A DNA stretch of 64,000 nucleotides from Dickeya dianthicola NCPPB 453 (lineage in GTDB: Bacteria; Pseudomonadota; Gammaproteobacteria; Enterobacterales; Enterobacteriaceae): NCBI RefSeq assembly GCF_000365305.1, contig NZ_CM001841.1, forward strand, positions 2,582,323-2,646,322, written 5' to 3'. Positions 43,653 through 53,107 of this stretch are shown in pieces (the first letter of the stretch is position 1; each line of letters begins with the position of its first letter). Both the position numbers and the translations under genes were made by a program. A model generated the notes under the pieces. It was not told the origin of the DNA. It saw nothing but the letters and a program-made list of their open reading frames with translations, and searched no databases.

Positions 43653-43914
43653 AGGACCTCCTCATCTGAGGTCTTTATTGAAACCTTGATTGCCGTCACT
43701 GGCAAGCTTTCCGTAACGTTACCACGTAATTAACCGCCATTTTCCCGCTTATCATGTCTTTTTTTCAGTACACACGCCTGAAAGCCGCGCCCGGCCACAG
43801 GTTTGGACTCCCCCCTGCAACAACGTTATACTCAGGCCCTGCTGTTTCAAGCGGTAACGAGATAAAGCCGGTATCGCCACGACGGTTAACCCACTGATCA
43901 AAATAGGGGTCATT

Positions 43915-44322
43915 ATGCGTTTACTTCATACCATGCTACGCGTTGGCGACTTGCCGCGCGCTATCGATTTCTACACCAAGGTACTGGGCATGCGCCTGCT
44001 GCGCACCAGCGATAACCCGGAATACAAATATTCTCTGGCATTTGTCGGCTATACCGAAGAAAGCGAAGGCGCCGTGATCGAACTGACCTACAACTGGGGC
44101 GTGGACAGTTATGAACTGGGCACCGCCTTCGGTCATATCGCCCTGGGTGTGGATGATGTAGCGGGCACCTGCGAACGTATCCGTCAGGCTGGCGGCAAGG
44201 TTACTCGTGAAGCCGGCCCGGTCAAAGGCGGCACTACTGTTATCGCCTTCGTTGAAGACCCCGACGGTTACAAAATCGAGCTGATCGAACGCTCACAGGC
44301 CGGTCAGGGACTGGGCGGCTGA
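43915..44322 (+). CDS. gloA: Glyoxalase I (lactoylglutathione lyase)
   Basis: This Ni2+-dependent enzyme detoxifies methylglyoxal as its glutathione hemithioacetal. The 135 residues hold metal ligands in [13 protein letters not shown] (His), VIELTYNW (Glu), [11 protein letters not shown] (His) and GYKIELIE (Glu). The start at 43915 follows AGGGGTCATT. A terminator separates it from rnt. Confidence 0.98.
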   Translation: MRLLHTMLRVGDLPRAIDFYTKVLGMRLLRTSDNPEYKYSLAFVGYTEESEGAVIELTYNWGVDSYELGTAFGHIALGVDDVAGTCERIRQAGGKVTREAGPVKGGTTVIAFVEDPDGYKIELIERSQAGQGLGG

Positions 44323-44341
44323 TCGTCCCGCCTTTGCGGTT

Positions 44342-44366
44342 CAGGTGCCGACAGGCGCCTGTTTTT
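44342..44366 (+). terminator. Terminator of gloA
   Basis: CAGGTGCC and GGCGCCTG (one G-T pair) with a four-base loop are followed by five T residues. Confidence 0.8.
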
Positions 44367-44452
44367 CGGGGGAACGGTTATCCGTCGGCTGCATCCCCCG
44401 CCGGAATTTGCCATAATGCGCACTGCATGTCACTGAAGAACTTAAGAAACGA

Positions 44453-45139
44453 ATGGCTGAGAAAAATAACCTGAACGCTCTGAACGCGCGTTTTCGTGGC
44501 TTTTACCCTGTTGTTATCGATGTGGAAACCGCCGGGTTCAACGCAAAAACCGATGCGCTGCTGGAAATTGCAGCCGTAACGCTGAAAATGGATGAAAGCG
44601 GTTGGTTACAGCCGGACGAAACCCTGCATTTTCACATCGAACCGTTTGAAGGCGCTATTCTGCGCCCCGAAGCGCTGGCCTTCAACGGCATCGACCCTGC
44701 CAACCCATTGCGTGGCGCGGTAAGCGAATATGAAGCGCTGCATGAAATCTTCAAGGCTGTGCGTAAGGGAATCAAAGATCAGAACTGCAATCGCGGCATC
44801 ATCGTGGCTCATAACGCAACCTTCGACCACAGCTTTCTGATGGCGGCGGCAGAACGTTGCAGCCTGAAGCGTAACCCGTTCCACCCTTTCGCCACCTTTG
44901 ACACTGCCGCGCTCAGCGGGCTGGTTTTAGGGCAGACGGTGCTGGCCAAAGCCTGCATTGCGGCGGAGATTCCGTTCGATGCCAGCCAGGCGCACTCGGC
45001 GCTCTATGACACCGAACGGACAGCACAGCTGTTTTGTGAATTGGTCAATCGCTGGAAACGCATGGGCGGCTGGCCGCTGTCGTCCGGAACCGCTACCGAG
45101 GCGCCGCTGGCTGTCGGCAGTGAAGAAAGTGAAGAATAA
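44453..45139 (+). CDS. rnt: Ribonuclease T
   Basis: This DEDDh-type 3' exoribonuclease trims tRNA, 5S and other stable RNA ends. The 228 residues show the catalytic acids in [19 protein letters not shown] and the [11 protein letters not shown] block. The C-terminal 20 residues after the core are acidic and variable. The neighbour lhr of E. coli is absent; the gene converges on grxD. Confidence 0.98.
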   Translation: MAEKNNLNALNARFRGFYPVVIDVETAGFNAKTDALLEIAAVTLKMDESGWLQPDETLHFHIEPFEGAILRPEALAFNGIDPANPLRGAVSEYEALHEIFKAVRKGIKDQNCNRGIIVAHNATFDHSFLMAAAERCSLKRNPFHPFATFDTAALSGLVLGQTVLAKACIAAEIPFDASQAHSALYDTERTAQLFCELVNRWKRMGGWPLSSGTATEAPLAVGSEESEE

Positions 45140-45211
45140 CACTGCGCGGACACCGGTGGTCGTACCGATACCTTGCAATACAAAGCACCCTAATCGTAAC
45201 CATTAAAACCA

Positions 45212-45238
45212 TATCAGGCAGCGTCGGGCTGCCTGATA
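45212..45238 (-). terminator. Terminator of grxD
   Basis: TATCAGGCAGC and GCTGCCTGATA form an 11-bp stem; on the minus strand it is followed by TGGTTTTAA. It lies 11 bases after the grxD stop. Confidence 0.75.
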
Positions 45239-45248
45239 CAGAGAGAAA

Positions 45249-45599
45249 TTATTGTTGATCCACCTGCGGGGAGCGGTGCTTGTCGGCGGTTTCTTTAATC
45301 AGTTGCTGCAGTTCGCCACGCTGGTACATCTCAATCACGATGTCGCACCCGCCAACCAATTCGCCATCCACCCACAGCTGCGGGAAGGTCGGCCAGTTGG
45401 CGTATTTGGGCAATTCGGCGCGGATATCCGGGTTTTGCAAAATATCCACATAGGCAAAACGCTCGCCGCACGCCGACAACGCCTGTACCGTCTGGGCAGA
45501 AAAACCGCAGCTCGGCAGTTTGGGAGAACCTTTCATGTACAGCAGAATCGGGTTTTCAGCGATCTGAAGCTGAATTTTTTCAAGTGTCGTTGTCGTCAT
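45249..45599 (-). CDS. grxD: Monothiol glutaredoxin Grx4
   Basis: This 116-residue CGFS-type glutaredoxin binds a [2Fe-2S] cluster at the dimer interface and works with BolA proteins in iron-sulfur delivery. The CGFS motif is at residues 31-34, preceded by the Lys in YMKGSPKLPS. The GSH-binding WPTFPQLWVDGELVGGCDI follows. It faces rnt. Confidence 0.97.
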   Translation of the reverse strand: MTTTTLEKIQLQIAENPILLYMKGSPKLPSCGFSAQTVQALSACGERFAYVDILQNPDIRAELPKYANWPTFPQLWVDGELVGGCDIVIEMYQRGELQQLIKETADKHRSPQVDQQ

Positions 45600-45930
45600 T
45601 CTATTGCTTCCTCAAGGGCGTGATGACCAGCCCATCACCGGCTGTTCATGTGACTCGCGGCACACCGTGCCGTGCCGCTTCTGTTGTTTTGTATTCTAAC
45701 GATAGCGACGGCCACAAAAAAACGCTATCTTTTGTAGGGTTTTATCCGGTTGACCACCTGGCAGAACAAAACGTCACCGAATCGACTGATAATTAAGCAA
45801 TGCGCATCGTTATTAATGTTTTCTCACTATTTTGTAGTAACAATGCCTTATTCCCCACTTTTTTATCAGGTCATTTTCGGGAATACTGTGAAGATTGAAC
45901 GATTGAGGACAACATTCGGTCAGAATTATC

Positions 45931-46917
45931 ATGCGGTTATTTATTACGCTCTTTTTATTATTTTTTAGTAATCTATTTTTTAACCTGGCACAGGCTAATC
46001 CACATAGCGCTGCGGCATTACCGCGCAAAACCGGCGTGGATACGGCGAATAACGCTATTGAAGAATCAAAAAAAAGCAAGGTTGCCAAAAATACCAAAAA
46101 GAGTCCGGCGCCCACCCATGACAAAAAACCGGAAAAAGCCGCCAAAACCGCGTCGGCTAAAACCACCGCCGCTCACGATAAAAACCTCAAACCGCACAAT
46201 GATAAAAAACCGGTGATAGCCTCGGCATCCGCGCATACAGTCAGCACGCACACAGCCAGCAAGAAACCGACACAGGAAAAAAGCGTTCAGGCTAAAGCGC
46301 CAGTCGGCAAAGCCGCGAAAAAAGGCACTCCGGCACAGGCGAAAAGCAGCCACAAAGCACATGAAACCGTTATTGCCAAAACGGCAAGCAAAAAAGGCAA
46401 ACTCGTCGTCGCCAGCGAAGAAGCCGCTAGTGCTGCACCACACGGCAAGAGCAAAAAAAGCGGGCAGGATAAAGCCTCGCTGACCATCAGCGCCGCACAC
46501 CAAAAACGCTACCAGCACGCCAAACTGACCGCCATGAACAAGCTGATGAGCCAAATCGGCAAACCCTACCACTGGGGCGGCGCGACCCCCTACTCCGGTT
46601 TCGATTGCAGCGGACTGGTGTATTACGCTTATAAAGATGTGGTGAGAATCCCGATTCCGCGCACCGCCAACGAGATGTTCCACCTGCGTGACGCCGCGCC
46701 TATCAAGAAAAGCGAACTGGAAAGCGGCGATCTGGTGTTCTTTCGGATAACCAACCGCGGCGCCGCCGACCATGTGGGCGTCTATCTCGGCAATGGTCGT
46801 TTCATCCAGTCGCCGCGTTCCGGCGCTGACATCAAAATCAGCAAACTGAGTGAAGACTACTGGCAGGACCATTACGTCGGCGCCCGTCGTGTGGTCACGC
46901 CGAAGACGATGCGTTAA
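45931..46917 (+). CDS. mepH: MepH, NlpC/P60 murein endopeptidase
   Basis: This secreted D,D-endopeptidase cuts peptidoglycan cross-links during growth. The 328 residues have a signal peptide (MRLFITLFLLFFSNLFFNLAQA), then a long Lys/Ala/Ser-rich linker (residues 25-185), unusually extended next to the 271-residue E. coli protein. The NlpC/P60 domain carries Cys in GFDCSGLVYYAY, His in ADHVGVYLGNGRF and a third polar residue in DHYVGARR. The stop codon lies inside the first unit of an 18-bp tandem repeat. Confidence 0.92.
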   Translation: MRLFITLFLLFFSNLFFNLAQANPHSAAALPRKTGVDTANNAIEESKKSKVAKNTKKSPAPTHDKKPEKAAKTASAKTTAAHDKNLKPHNDKKPVIASASAHTVSTHTASKKPTQEKSVQAKAPVGKAAKKGTPAQAKSSHKAHETVIAKTASKKGKLVVASEEAASAAPHGKSKKSGQDKASLTISAAHQKRYQHAKLTAMNKLMSQIGKPYHWGGATPYSGFDCSGLVYYAYKDVVRIPIPRTANEMFHLRDAAPIKKSELESGDLVFFRITNRGAADHVGVYLGNGRFIQSPRSGADIKISKLSEDYWQDHYVGARRVVTPKTMR

Positions 46918-47045
46918 ACAGACTATTACTATTAGGCGTTAAACAGACTATTAGGCGTTAAGCTACTGTCAGGCATTAAACTACTGCCAGGCGTTAAACT
47001 ACTGCCAGGCGTTAAACTACTGCTATGCGTTAAACTACTTGCGCT
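46911..47045. repeat. Degenerate 18-bp tandem repeat starting at the mepH stop
   Basis: About seven units of the form GCGTTAAACTACTGCCAG follow one another. The first contains the Arg codon and TAA of mepH. Central units differ at 0-2 positions, while the outer units are more diverged and the first is longer. Confidence 0.85.
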
Positions 47046-47070
47046 GGAATGGCGCTATCCAAATACGACA

Positions 47071-47091
47071 AAAGGGGCATCACGCCCCTTT
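47071..47091 (+). terminator. Terminator downstream of mepH
   Basis: AAAGGGGC and GCCCCTTT form a stem with a five-base loop, followed by CTGCTTTT. It lies after the 18-bp repeats and directly before the 19-bp repeats. Confidence 0.7.
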
Positions 47092-47221
47092 CTGCTTTTC
47101 GATACTCTTTCTGCTTTCCGATACTCTTTCTGCTTTCCGATACTCTTTCTGCTTTCCGATACTCTTTCTGCTTTCCGATACTCTTTCTGCTTTCCGATAC
47201 TCTTTCTGCTTTCCGATACTC
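47088..47221. repeat. 19-bp tandem repeat, about seven copies
   Basis: The unit GATACTCTTTCTGCTTTCC recurs with exact 19-bp periodicity starting at 47101, 47120, 47139, 47158, 47177 and 47196, ending in a partial unit at 47215. Copies are identical. It looks like a recent expansion from the TTCTGCTTTTCGATACTC at the terminator. No spacers are present, so this is not a CRISPR array. Confidence 0.95.
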
Positions 47222-47292
47222 GTTTCCTGCCCTCTGTTTTTGACAGCAACGAGTGTGCCGCTGACGTTCAATACGCCATTAGCGCCACGCCG

Positions 47293-47382
47293 TCAGTTCA
47301 GTACCGCGCTCAGACTAAAGATGATGATCACCGCCAGTGAGGCCACCGTGGTGAACAGCGACATTTTCAAATTGGTATCCAT
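47293..47382 (-). CDS. ynhF: YnhF-like 29-residue membrane protein
   Basis: This very short gene encodes MDTNLKMSLFTTVASLAVII followed by IFSLSAVLN, a single transmembrane helix. It begins with ATG six bases after CAGGAGAATA. Length, N-terminal pattern and position just upstream of purR all agree with E. coli YnhF, a small inner-membrane protein of unknown function. It is opposite in direction to purR. Confidence 0.85.
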   Translation of the reverse strand: MDTNLKMSLFTTVASLAVIIIFSLSAVLN

Positions 47383-47693
47383 AGTATTCTCCTGTATGTG
47401 ACTGATGATCGCCGTCATCCCGTCATGTCTGAATCAACCCCCAATCCCGGCAGGTGGGGAAACACCATAAAGCCATAGAGTTATTATGGCCCGGCTGGCG
47501 TCAAAAAACCGGTTTCTGCGTCACAGAGATAAAACGAATTGCCTCTTCCACTTTTGCGCTAAATCGGCCAGAATCCGCAGTTTGCGGTATACACTGCGTT
47601 GGTCGAAGCGTCAGCCCTCCCTTCAAGCTACACACCTCGGCATGTCTCCTCCTGAAATGTTGCCTTGTTGTCCGGCAGGAGAAGAATTCACGC

Positions 47694-47709
47694 AGGCAAA
47701 CGATTAACA
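47694..47709 (+). promoter_or_regulatory. PurR operator upstream of purR
   Basis: AGGCAAACGATTAACA matches 9 of 11 informative positions of the PUR box ANGCAANCGNTTNCNT. It begins like the E. coli purR autoregulatory operator. It lies 77 bp before the start codon. Confidence 0.65.
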
Positions 47710-47721
47710 ACATATTTACTG

Positions 47722-47772
47722 CTGTAACAGACAAGCTACTGTAACAGACAAGCTACTGTAACAGATAAGTTC
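47722..47772. repeat. 17-bp tandem triplication before purR
   Basis: CTGTAACAGACAAGCTA occurs twice perfectly and a third time with three changes. It is placed between the PUR box and the purR ribosome binding site (TTCAGGAGTCAC). Confidence 0.9.
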
Positions 47773-47786
47773 AGGAGTCACTTTAG

Positions 47787-48812
47787 ATGGCAACGATCAA
47801 AGATGTGGCAAAACGCGCGGGCGTTTCGACCACAACCGTATCACACGTGATCAATAAAACACGTTTCGTCGCCGAAGAGACTAAGGCTGCGGTGCGCGCG
47901 GCCATCGATGAGTTGCATTATTCACCAAGCGCGGTGGCCCGCAGCCTGAAAGTCAACCACACCAAATCCATCGGCCTGCTGGCGACCTCTAGTGAGGCGC
48001 CCTATTTCGCCGAAATCATCGAAGCGGTGGAAAACAGCTGCTATGCCAGAGGTTATACGTTGATCCTGTGCAACTCCCATAATAATCAGGACAAACAGCG
48101 CGCTTACCTTTCCATGCTGGCGCAAAAACGGGTCGACGGCCTACTGGTGATGTGCGCCGAGTATCCGCCGGAACTGCTGTCCATGCTGGCGAACTACCGC
48201 CATATCCCGATGGTGGTAATGGACTGGGGCGAAGCCCACAGCGATTTTACCGACACCATCATCGATAACGCGTTTGCCGGCGGCTACATGGCCGGACGTT
48301 ATCTGATTGAACGCGGCCACCGCGATATCGGCGCCATCCCCGGTTCTCTGGGGCGCAATACCGGCAGCGGTCGTTACCTGGGTTTCCTGAAGGCGCTGAA
48401 AGAAGCCGACATTCCGCTACGGGAAGAATGGGTAGTTCAGGGCGACTTCGAACCGGAGTCCGGCTACAGGGCGATGCACCAGATTCTGGCCCAGAAGCAG
48501 CGGCCGACGGCGGTATTCTGCGGCGGTGACATCATGGCGATGGGCGCTATTTGCGCCGCCGACGAACTGGGGCTGCGCGTCCCGCAGGATATTTCGGTGA
48601 TCGGTTATGACAATGTACGTCACTCCCGCTATTTTACCCCGGCGCTAACCACCATTCATCAGCCCAAGGAACGGTTGGGACAGGCGGCGTTCTCGATGTT
48701 GCTCGACCGCATCACCAGCAAACGCGAGGAAGCCCAGACTATTGAGGTGCATCCGACGCTGATCGAACGCCGCTCCGTCGCCGACGGCCCGTTCCTCGAT
48801 TATCGCCGTTAA
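47787..48812 (+). CDS. purR: PurR, purine repressor
   Basis: This LacI-family repressor of purine synthesis genes uses hypoxanthine or guanine as co-repressor. The 341 residues begin [20 protein letters not shown] with the helix-turn-helix and hinge helix ([14 protein letters not shown]), followed by the type I periplasmic-binding fold. Length and sequence are those of the enterobacterial PurR. Confidence 0.97.
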   Translation: MATIKDVAKRAGVSTTTVSHVINKTRFVAEETKAAVRAAIDELHYSPSAVARSLKVNHTKSIGLLATSSEAPYFAEIIEAVENSCYARGYTLILCNSHNNQDKQRAYLSMLAQKRVDGLLVMCAEYPPELLSMLANYRHIPMVVMDWGEAHSDFTDTIIDNAFAGGYMAGRYLIERGHRDIGAIPGSLGRNTGSGRYLGFLKALKEADIPLREEWVVQGDFEPESGYRAMHQILAQKQRPTAVFCGGDIMAMGAICAADELGLRVPQDISVIGYDNVRHSRYFTPALTTIHQPKERLGQAAFSMLLDRITSKREEAQTIEVHPTLIERRSVADGPFLDYRR

Positions 48813-49234
48813 AATTCAGACGATTCCGTTATCTCTGTCTGGCCGATTCAATCAGGCGGCATCCCGCGCCACATAGGGCGACGACGCGCGCTATCGCTGC
48901 TGAGCACATGACTTAACGAGCTGCTTTAATCCAATGAATTCTTGTCGTCGGGTTAAAGCAGTCATACACTTATCACTGTCTTTGACGACAATAATCATGA
49001 TCAGACGATGCTTTCGACATCACGCATCGGCTTACTTTTTCTATCCTGCCTGTTGACTGCTGCACCTTTTTGTTACGGCCAGGGATAGATGCCTTTCGTA
49101 CCGGCTTTTCTCTTATTTTCCTCTGAGACGTTCTGGGGTAGACGATGGATTGGGTCCACCGAATACCCTTAATGGGTACATTTGTCTAATGTTGTTCCTT
49201 GCAAAGGCATTTTTCCGGCAAGGTGGGAGAAGTT
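48813..49234. other. Intergenic region and 5' leader of cfa
   Basis: No gene is seen in these 422 bases; the E. coli genes ydhB and ydhC between purR and cfa are missing. In E. coli cfa has a long leader targeted by small RNAs. A similar leader could lie here, but I could not identify a pairing site or promoter by eye. Confidence 0.45.
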
Positions 49235-50386
49235 ATGAGTTCATCTTATGTGGAAGAACTGGGTACCCCTAATCTACCCTGGTTCCAGATTGTTAATGAA
49301 ATGCTGTCGACCGCCGACATCGTCGTTAACGGTTCGCGTCCGTTTGATATTCAGGTAAAAAATCCCGATATGTACAAACGCGTACTGCGCGAAGGCTCGT
49401 TGGGATTGGGTGACAGTTATATGGATGGCTGGTGGGAGTGTGAGCGGCTGGACATGTTCTTCCACCGCGTGCTGCGCGTCGGACTGAAAAATCAACTGCC
49501 CCACCGCTGGCGCGATACCTTACGAATCCTGATGGCTCGCCTGACCAACCTGCAATCCCGCCGTCGGGCCTGGATCGTGGGCAAGGAGCATTACGATCTC
49601 GGTAATGATCTTTTCTCCCTGATGCTCGACCCTTATATGCAGTACTCCTGCGGTTACTGGAAACAGGCTGAAACCCTGGAGCAGGCGCAGCAGGACAAGC
49701 TGCGCTTAATCTGCGAAAAACTGCAGCTGCGCCGCGGTATGACCCTGCTGGATATCGGTTGCGGCTGGGGCGGGCTGGCGGAGTTTGCCGCGTGCCATTA
49801 CGGCGTCAGCGTCACCGGCGTCACCATCTCCCGCGAGCAGCAGGCGCTGGCGCAGCAGCGCTGCCAGAATTTGGACGTGAACATCCTGCTACAGGATTAT
49901 CGCGATCTGAATCAACAGTTTGATCGCATCGTTTCCGTCGGCATGTTCGAACACGTTGGTCCCAAAAATTACGATGCCTATTTCCGGGTAGTGAGAAAAA
50001 ACCTCAAACCAACAGGTCTGTTCCTGTTGCATACCATCGGGGTAAACGAAACCAACCTCAAGATAGACGCCTGGATCGAAAAGTATATTTTCCCCAACGC
50101 CTGTCTGCCTTCGGTACGGCATGTCGCCCAGGCCAGCGAACCCTATCTGGTGATGGAAGACTGGCACAATTTCGGCACAGACTATGATCGTACGCTGATG
50201 GCCTGGCATGAACGTTTCCGGCAACACTGGCCAACGTTGTCTGAACGTTATTCCGAACGCTTCCAGCGGATGTTCAGCTACTACCTCAACGCCTGCGCTG
50301 GCTCGTTTCGCGCACGCGACATACATCTCTGGCAGGTGTTATTCAGCGTAGACGGCGTGGAAGGCGGTTTGCGAGTTCCCAGATAA
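49235..50386 (+). CDS. cfa: Cyclopropane-fatty-acyl-phospholipid synthase
   Basis: This enzyme methylenates unsaturated acyl chains of membrane phospholipids using SAM as cells enter stationary phase or meet acid. The 383 residues have an N-terminal lipid-binding domain (SLGLGDSYMDGWWECERLDMF), the SAM motif LLDIGCGWGGLAEFA near residue 172, and VGMFEHVGPKNYDAYF. The start at 49235 gives MSSSYVEELG, matching E. coli, and is preceded by GGGAGAAGTT. Confidence 0.97.
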   Translation: MSSSYVEELGTPNLPWFQIVNEMLSTADIVVNGSRPFDIQVKNPDMYKRVLREGSLGLGDSYMDGWWECERLDMFFHRVLRVGLKNQLPHRWRDTLRILMARLTNLQSRRRAWIVGKEHYDLGNDLFSLMLDPYMQYSCGYWKQAETLEQAQQDKLRLICEKLQLRRGMTLLDIGCGWGGLAEFAACHYGVSVTGVTISREQQALAQQRCQNLDVNILLQDYRDLNQQFDRIVSVGMFEHVGPKNYDAYFRVVRKNLKPTGLFLLHTIGVNETNLKIDAWIEKYIFPNACLPSVRHVAQASEPYLVMEDWHNFGTDYDRTLMAWHERFRQHWPTLSERYSERFQRMFSYYLNACAGSFRARDIHLWQVLFSVDGVEGGLRVPR

Positions 50387-50436
50387 TCACGGGCTCCCGG
50401 TGAATGCCGCCATCCCGATTAGCAAAAAAATAGCAA

Positions 50437-50464
50437 AAAACCGGCAGCCTGGCTGCCGGTTTTC
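50437..50464. terminator. Bidirectional terminator between cfa and ribE
   Basis: AACCGGCAG and CTGCCGGTT form a stem with A residues on the left and TTTT on the right, so it can serve both convergent genes. Confidence 0.85.
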
Positions 50465-50505
50465 ATTATGGCGAAGGGGTCAACGGTGGCGCGTATGGCA
50501 AGGGC

Positions 50506-51159
50506 TTATTCGCCCGGCTCCACCGGCACCGCAACCTGCTCGTGCTGCGGCGTCTGGCGAGCCAGGACGCGTTCGACCGTGTCGATGATGGCCTGAGTTT
50601 GCGGGTCAATTTCGATATTGATGCGATCACCCAGTCGTTTCTGGCCCAACGTCGTGCGCTGGAGCGTTTCCGGAATCAGATGCACGCAGAAACGGCTGCG
50701 GGTCACTTCCCCCACCGTCAGGCTGATGCCATCAATGCCGATGAACCCTTTATGCAGCACATATTTCATCTGTGATTCATCAGACAACCGGAACCAGATC
50801 TGGTGATTATTTTCCGACGTCAGGATTTTGACGACCTCCGCCGTACACATAATATGGCCGGACATCACATGCCCGCCGATTTCATCGCCATATTTGGCGG
50901 CGCGCTCCACATTAACCCGACCGCCGACGTTGACGTCGCCCAAGTTGGTCAGCCGCAGCGTCTCCTTGATCAGGTCAAAACTCACCCGATCACCATCGAT
51001 TTGGGTGACGGTCAGGCAGCAGCCGTTGTGCGCTACGGAAGCCCCGGTTTCCAGCCCCGGCAACAGTTCGGCGGGCAGTTGAACGACATGAGTGCGGAAA
51101 TTGGGTTTTTCATCAATCGACACGACGGTCGCCGTGCCCTGAACAATACCGGTAAACAT
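50506..51159 (-). CDS. ribE: Riboflavin synthase alpha subunit
   Basis: This enzyme dismutates two 6,7-dimethyl-8-ribityllumazines to riboflavin. The 217-residue protein has two lumazine-binding barrels, beginning [20 protein letters not shown] and, for the second, [17 protein letters not shown] and [14 protein letters not shown]. The ATG at 51159 is fixed by homology; AGGAGG lies 13 bases upstream, a rather long spacing. It is called ribC in E. coli nomenclature. Confidence 0.97.
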   Translation of the reverse strand: MFTGIVQGTATVVSIDEKPNFRTHVVQLPAELLPGLETGASVAHNGCCLTVTQIDGDRVSFDLIKETLRLTNLGDVNVGGRVNVERAAKYGDEIGGHVMSGHIMCTAEVVKILTSENNHQIWFRLSDESQMKYVLHKGFIGIDGISLTVGEVTRSRFCVHLIPETLQRTTLGQKRLGDRINIEIDPQTQAIIDTVERVLARQTPQHEQVAVPVEPGE

Positions 51160-51495
51160 GGTGCGGGTCTTGCCTCCTGTCAGTAATAAGCGTGAACGCG
51201 GCGGTATGGCGCGGCGAGCCTGCGCTCGGGAGAGACAACGTTCACTAATATCAGGCAGTTTGCACCATATCCTCAGGAAAACCAAACGGGATCACTCCCG
51301 GTCAGTCAGTCATTGGTTTACTGTTGGCAAATCGTTACAATGCCTCATCTTTTTTTCGCATATACCCCAAATAATTCGAATTTCAGGAAAGCCAACGTAT
51401 CGGCGACGTGAAGTACGACGGGTATAAATAAAAGGTGATTGTCTTTCTCTCCTCATTAGAGAGCTCTCTCCATCCTGCTGTAGGAAGGTGTTTTC
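51160..51495. other. Intergenic region between divergent ribE and mdtK
   Basis: No gene is seen. It contains a well-preserved short palindromic repeat element (51361-51426). Confidence 0.6.
51361..51426. repeat. Short palindromic repeat element with TATACCC/GGGTATA ends
   Basis: The 66-bp element begins TATACCCCAAATAATTCGAA and ends GAAGTACGACGGGTATA, giving perfect seven-base terminal inverted repeats. It is the minimal version of the longer copies at 42.3-42.8 and 57.5 kb. Confidence 0.8.
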
Positions 51496-52869
51496 GTGCA
51501 GAAGTACTTATCAGAAGCCCGCCATTTGCTGGCGCTGGCTATTCCGGTCATCATCGCGCAAGTATCGCAAACCTCAATGGGTGTGGTGGATACCATCATG
51601 GCGGGTTCCTATAGCGCCACCGATATGGCGGCGGTAGCGGTAGGCACGTCTATCTGGCTGCCGGCTATCCTGTTCGGTCACGGTTTGTTGATGGCGCTGA
51701 CGCCAGTCGTGGCCAACCTCAACGGCTCCGGACGCCGGGACCGCATCGCGCATCAGACTCAGCAGGCGTTTTTGCTGGCGGCGGCTATCTCAATCCTGAC
51801 CATGATCGTGCTCTATCAGGGCAAATACGTCATTAACCTGATGCACGACGGCGCGCCGGAACTGGCTGACAAAGCGGTGAAATACCTGCACGCGCTGTTG
51901 TGGGGCGTCCCCGGTTATCTGTTCTACCAGGTGCTGCGCAGCCAGTGCGAAGGTTTGTCCAAAACCAAGCCGGGGATGGTGATCGGGTTTATCGGCCTGC
52001 TGATCAACATTCCCATCAACTACGTTTTCATCCACGGTAAACTCGGCATGCCGGAGTTGGGCGGCGTCGGCTGCGGGGTGGCAACCGCCTCCGTATACTG
52101 GATGATGATGTTGATGATGGCGGCCTATTCCCGCCACGCCTATTGGCTGAAAGATATTCGCCAGTTTAAACCCCAACTGAAGCCGGACTGGGCCGTACTC
52201 AAGCGCCTGTCCAGCATGGGGTTGCCCATCGCGCTGGCGTTGCTGTTCGAAGTGACGTTGTTTGCGATTGTCGCGCTGCTGGTGTTGCCGCTCGGGGTGG
52301 TGAATGTAGCAGGCCACCAGATCGCGCTTAACTTCAGCTCGCTGATGTTCGTGCTGCCGCTGTCTGTCGGCGTCGCCGCCACCATTCGCGTCGGCCACCG
52401 GCTGGGCGAAGGTTCGGCGGAGGCAGCCCGGGTGGCGGCGCGTACCGGCATCGCTACCGGCGTGTTGCTGGCGATGTGTACGGCTATCTTTACCATCACG
52501 TTGCGTGAACCCATCGCCATGCTTTACAACAAAAACCCAGATGTGGTGGCGATGGCCTCGCACCTGATGCTGCTGGCGGCGGTCTATCAGATTTCCGACG
52601 CGGTGCAGACCATTGGCAGCGGCGTACTGCGTGGTTACAAGGATACCCGCGCCATTTTCTTCATCACCTTCATCGCCTACTGGCTGCTGGGGTTGCCCAG
52701 CGGCTATGCGCTGGCGCTGACCGATATACTGGTACCACGCATGGGGCCGGCTGGGTTCTGGTGGGGGTTCATCATCGGCCTGACCTCCTCCGCCACCATG
52801 ATGGTGCTGCGGATTCGTTGGGTGCAACGTCAATCGCCGGCACGCATTCTGGCGCGGGCAGCCCGTTGA
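51496..52869 (+). CDS. mdtK: MdtK (NorM), MATE multidrug efflux pump
   Basis: This Na+/H+-coupled exporter of toxic cations and fluoroquinolones has 457 residues, the same length as E. coli MdtK, and twelve membrane helices in two MatE halves (first half [20 protein letters not shown]; second half [20 protein letters not shown]). It uses a GTG start preceded by TAGGAAGGTGTTTTC. It adjoins tRNA-Val genes, as in E. coli. Confidence 0.97.
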   Translation: MQKYLSEARHLLALAIPVIIAQVSQTSMGVVDTIMAGSYSATDMAAVAVGTSIWLPAILFGHGLLMALTPVVANLNGSGRRDRIAHQTQQAFLLAAAISILTMIVLYQGKYVINLMHDGAPELADKAVKYLHALLWGVPGYLFYQVLRSQCEGLSKTKPGMVIGFIGLLINIPINYVFIHGKLGMPELGGVGCGVATASVYWMMMLMMAAYSRHAYWLKDIRQFKPQLKPDWAVLKRLSSMGLPIALALLFEVTLFAIVALLVLPLGVVNVAGHQIALNFSSLMFVLPLSVGVAATIRVGHRLGEGSAEAARVAARTGIATGVLLAMCTAIFTITLREPIAMLYNKNPDVVAMASHLMLLAAVYQISDAVQTIGSGVLRGYKDTRAIFFITFIAYWLLGLPSGYALALTDILVPRMGPAGFWWGFIIGLTSSATMMVLRIRWVQRQSPARILARAAR

Positions 52870-52882
52870 TTCGTTGATGGCG

Positions 52883-52911
52883 GCAGAGCGCCGTTTTTTT
52901 CGGCGCTCTGC
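52883..52911 (+). terminator. Hairpin after mdtK with T-rich loop
   Basis: GCAGAGCGCCG and CGGCGCTCTGC pair across a loop of seven T residues. The T run is in the loop rather than after the stem, so it is not a standard intrinsic terminator. Confidence 0.5.
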
Positions 52912-52962
52912 TTACAGGTACGTCACTCAGTGTGATCTGCCGGGAATTTTGCGTTTTTTCCC

Positions 52963-52991
52963 TTGCCAGCGGCCTTCTCGCCCGTTAATAT
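52963..52991 (+). promoter_or_regulatory. Sigma-70 promoter of the first tRNA-Val
   Basis: TTGCCA and TAATAT are separated by 17 bases and followed by a GC-rich discriminator (CGTCCCCGC), as at stable RNA promoters. It ends 39 bp before the tRNA. Confidence 0.75.
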
Positions 52992-53030
52992 TCGTCCCCG
53001 CTGTCGCCCTGACAGCTTCAGTAAAACAAT

Positions 53031-53107
53031 GCGTTCATAGCTCAGTTGGTTAGAGCACCACCTTGACATGGTGGGGGTCGTTGGTTCGAGTCCAATTGAA
53101 CGCACCA
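53031..53107 (+). tRNA. tRNA-Val (anticodon GAC), first copy
   Basis: This 77-nt tRNA has acceptor stem GCGTTCA/TGAACGC and encoded CCA. The anticodon stem CCACC/GGTGG encloses loop TTGACAT (anticodon GAC), and the T loop is GGTTCGAGTCC. It is the Val2-type tRNA found next to mdtK in E. coli. Confidence 0.98.

Larger units (their letters stand above)
47383..47786. other. Regulatory gap between ynhF and purR
   Basis: These 404 bases hold no further gene that I can support. They contain a PurR operator-like site (47694-47709) and a 17-bp tandem triplication (47722-47772) just before purR. Confidence 0.55.

Noticed and set aside
47088..47221. Possible CRISPR array
   Set aside because: The 19-bp units are contiguous with no spacers and no cas genes are nearby; it is a simple tandem repeat.
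47039..47401. Apparent 120-codon protein with repeated SDTLSAFRYSFCFPIL motif
   Set aside because: It is translation of the 19-bp non-coding repeats; similar frames exist on all strands there, with no ribosome binding site.
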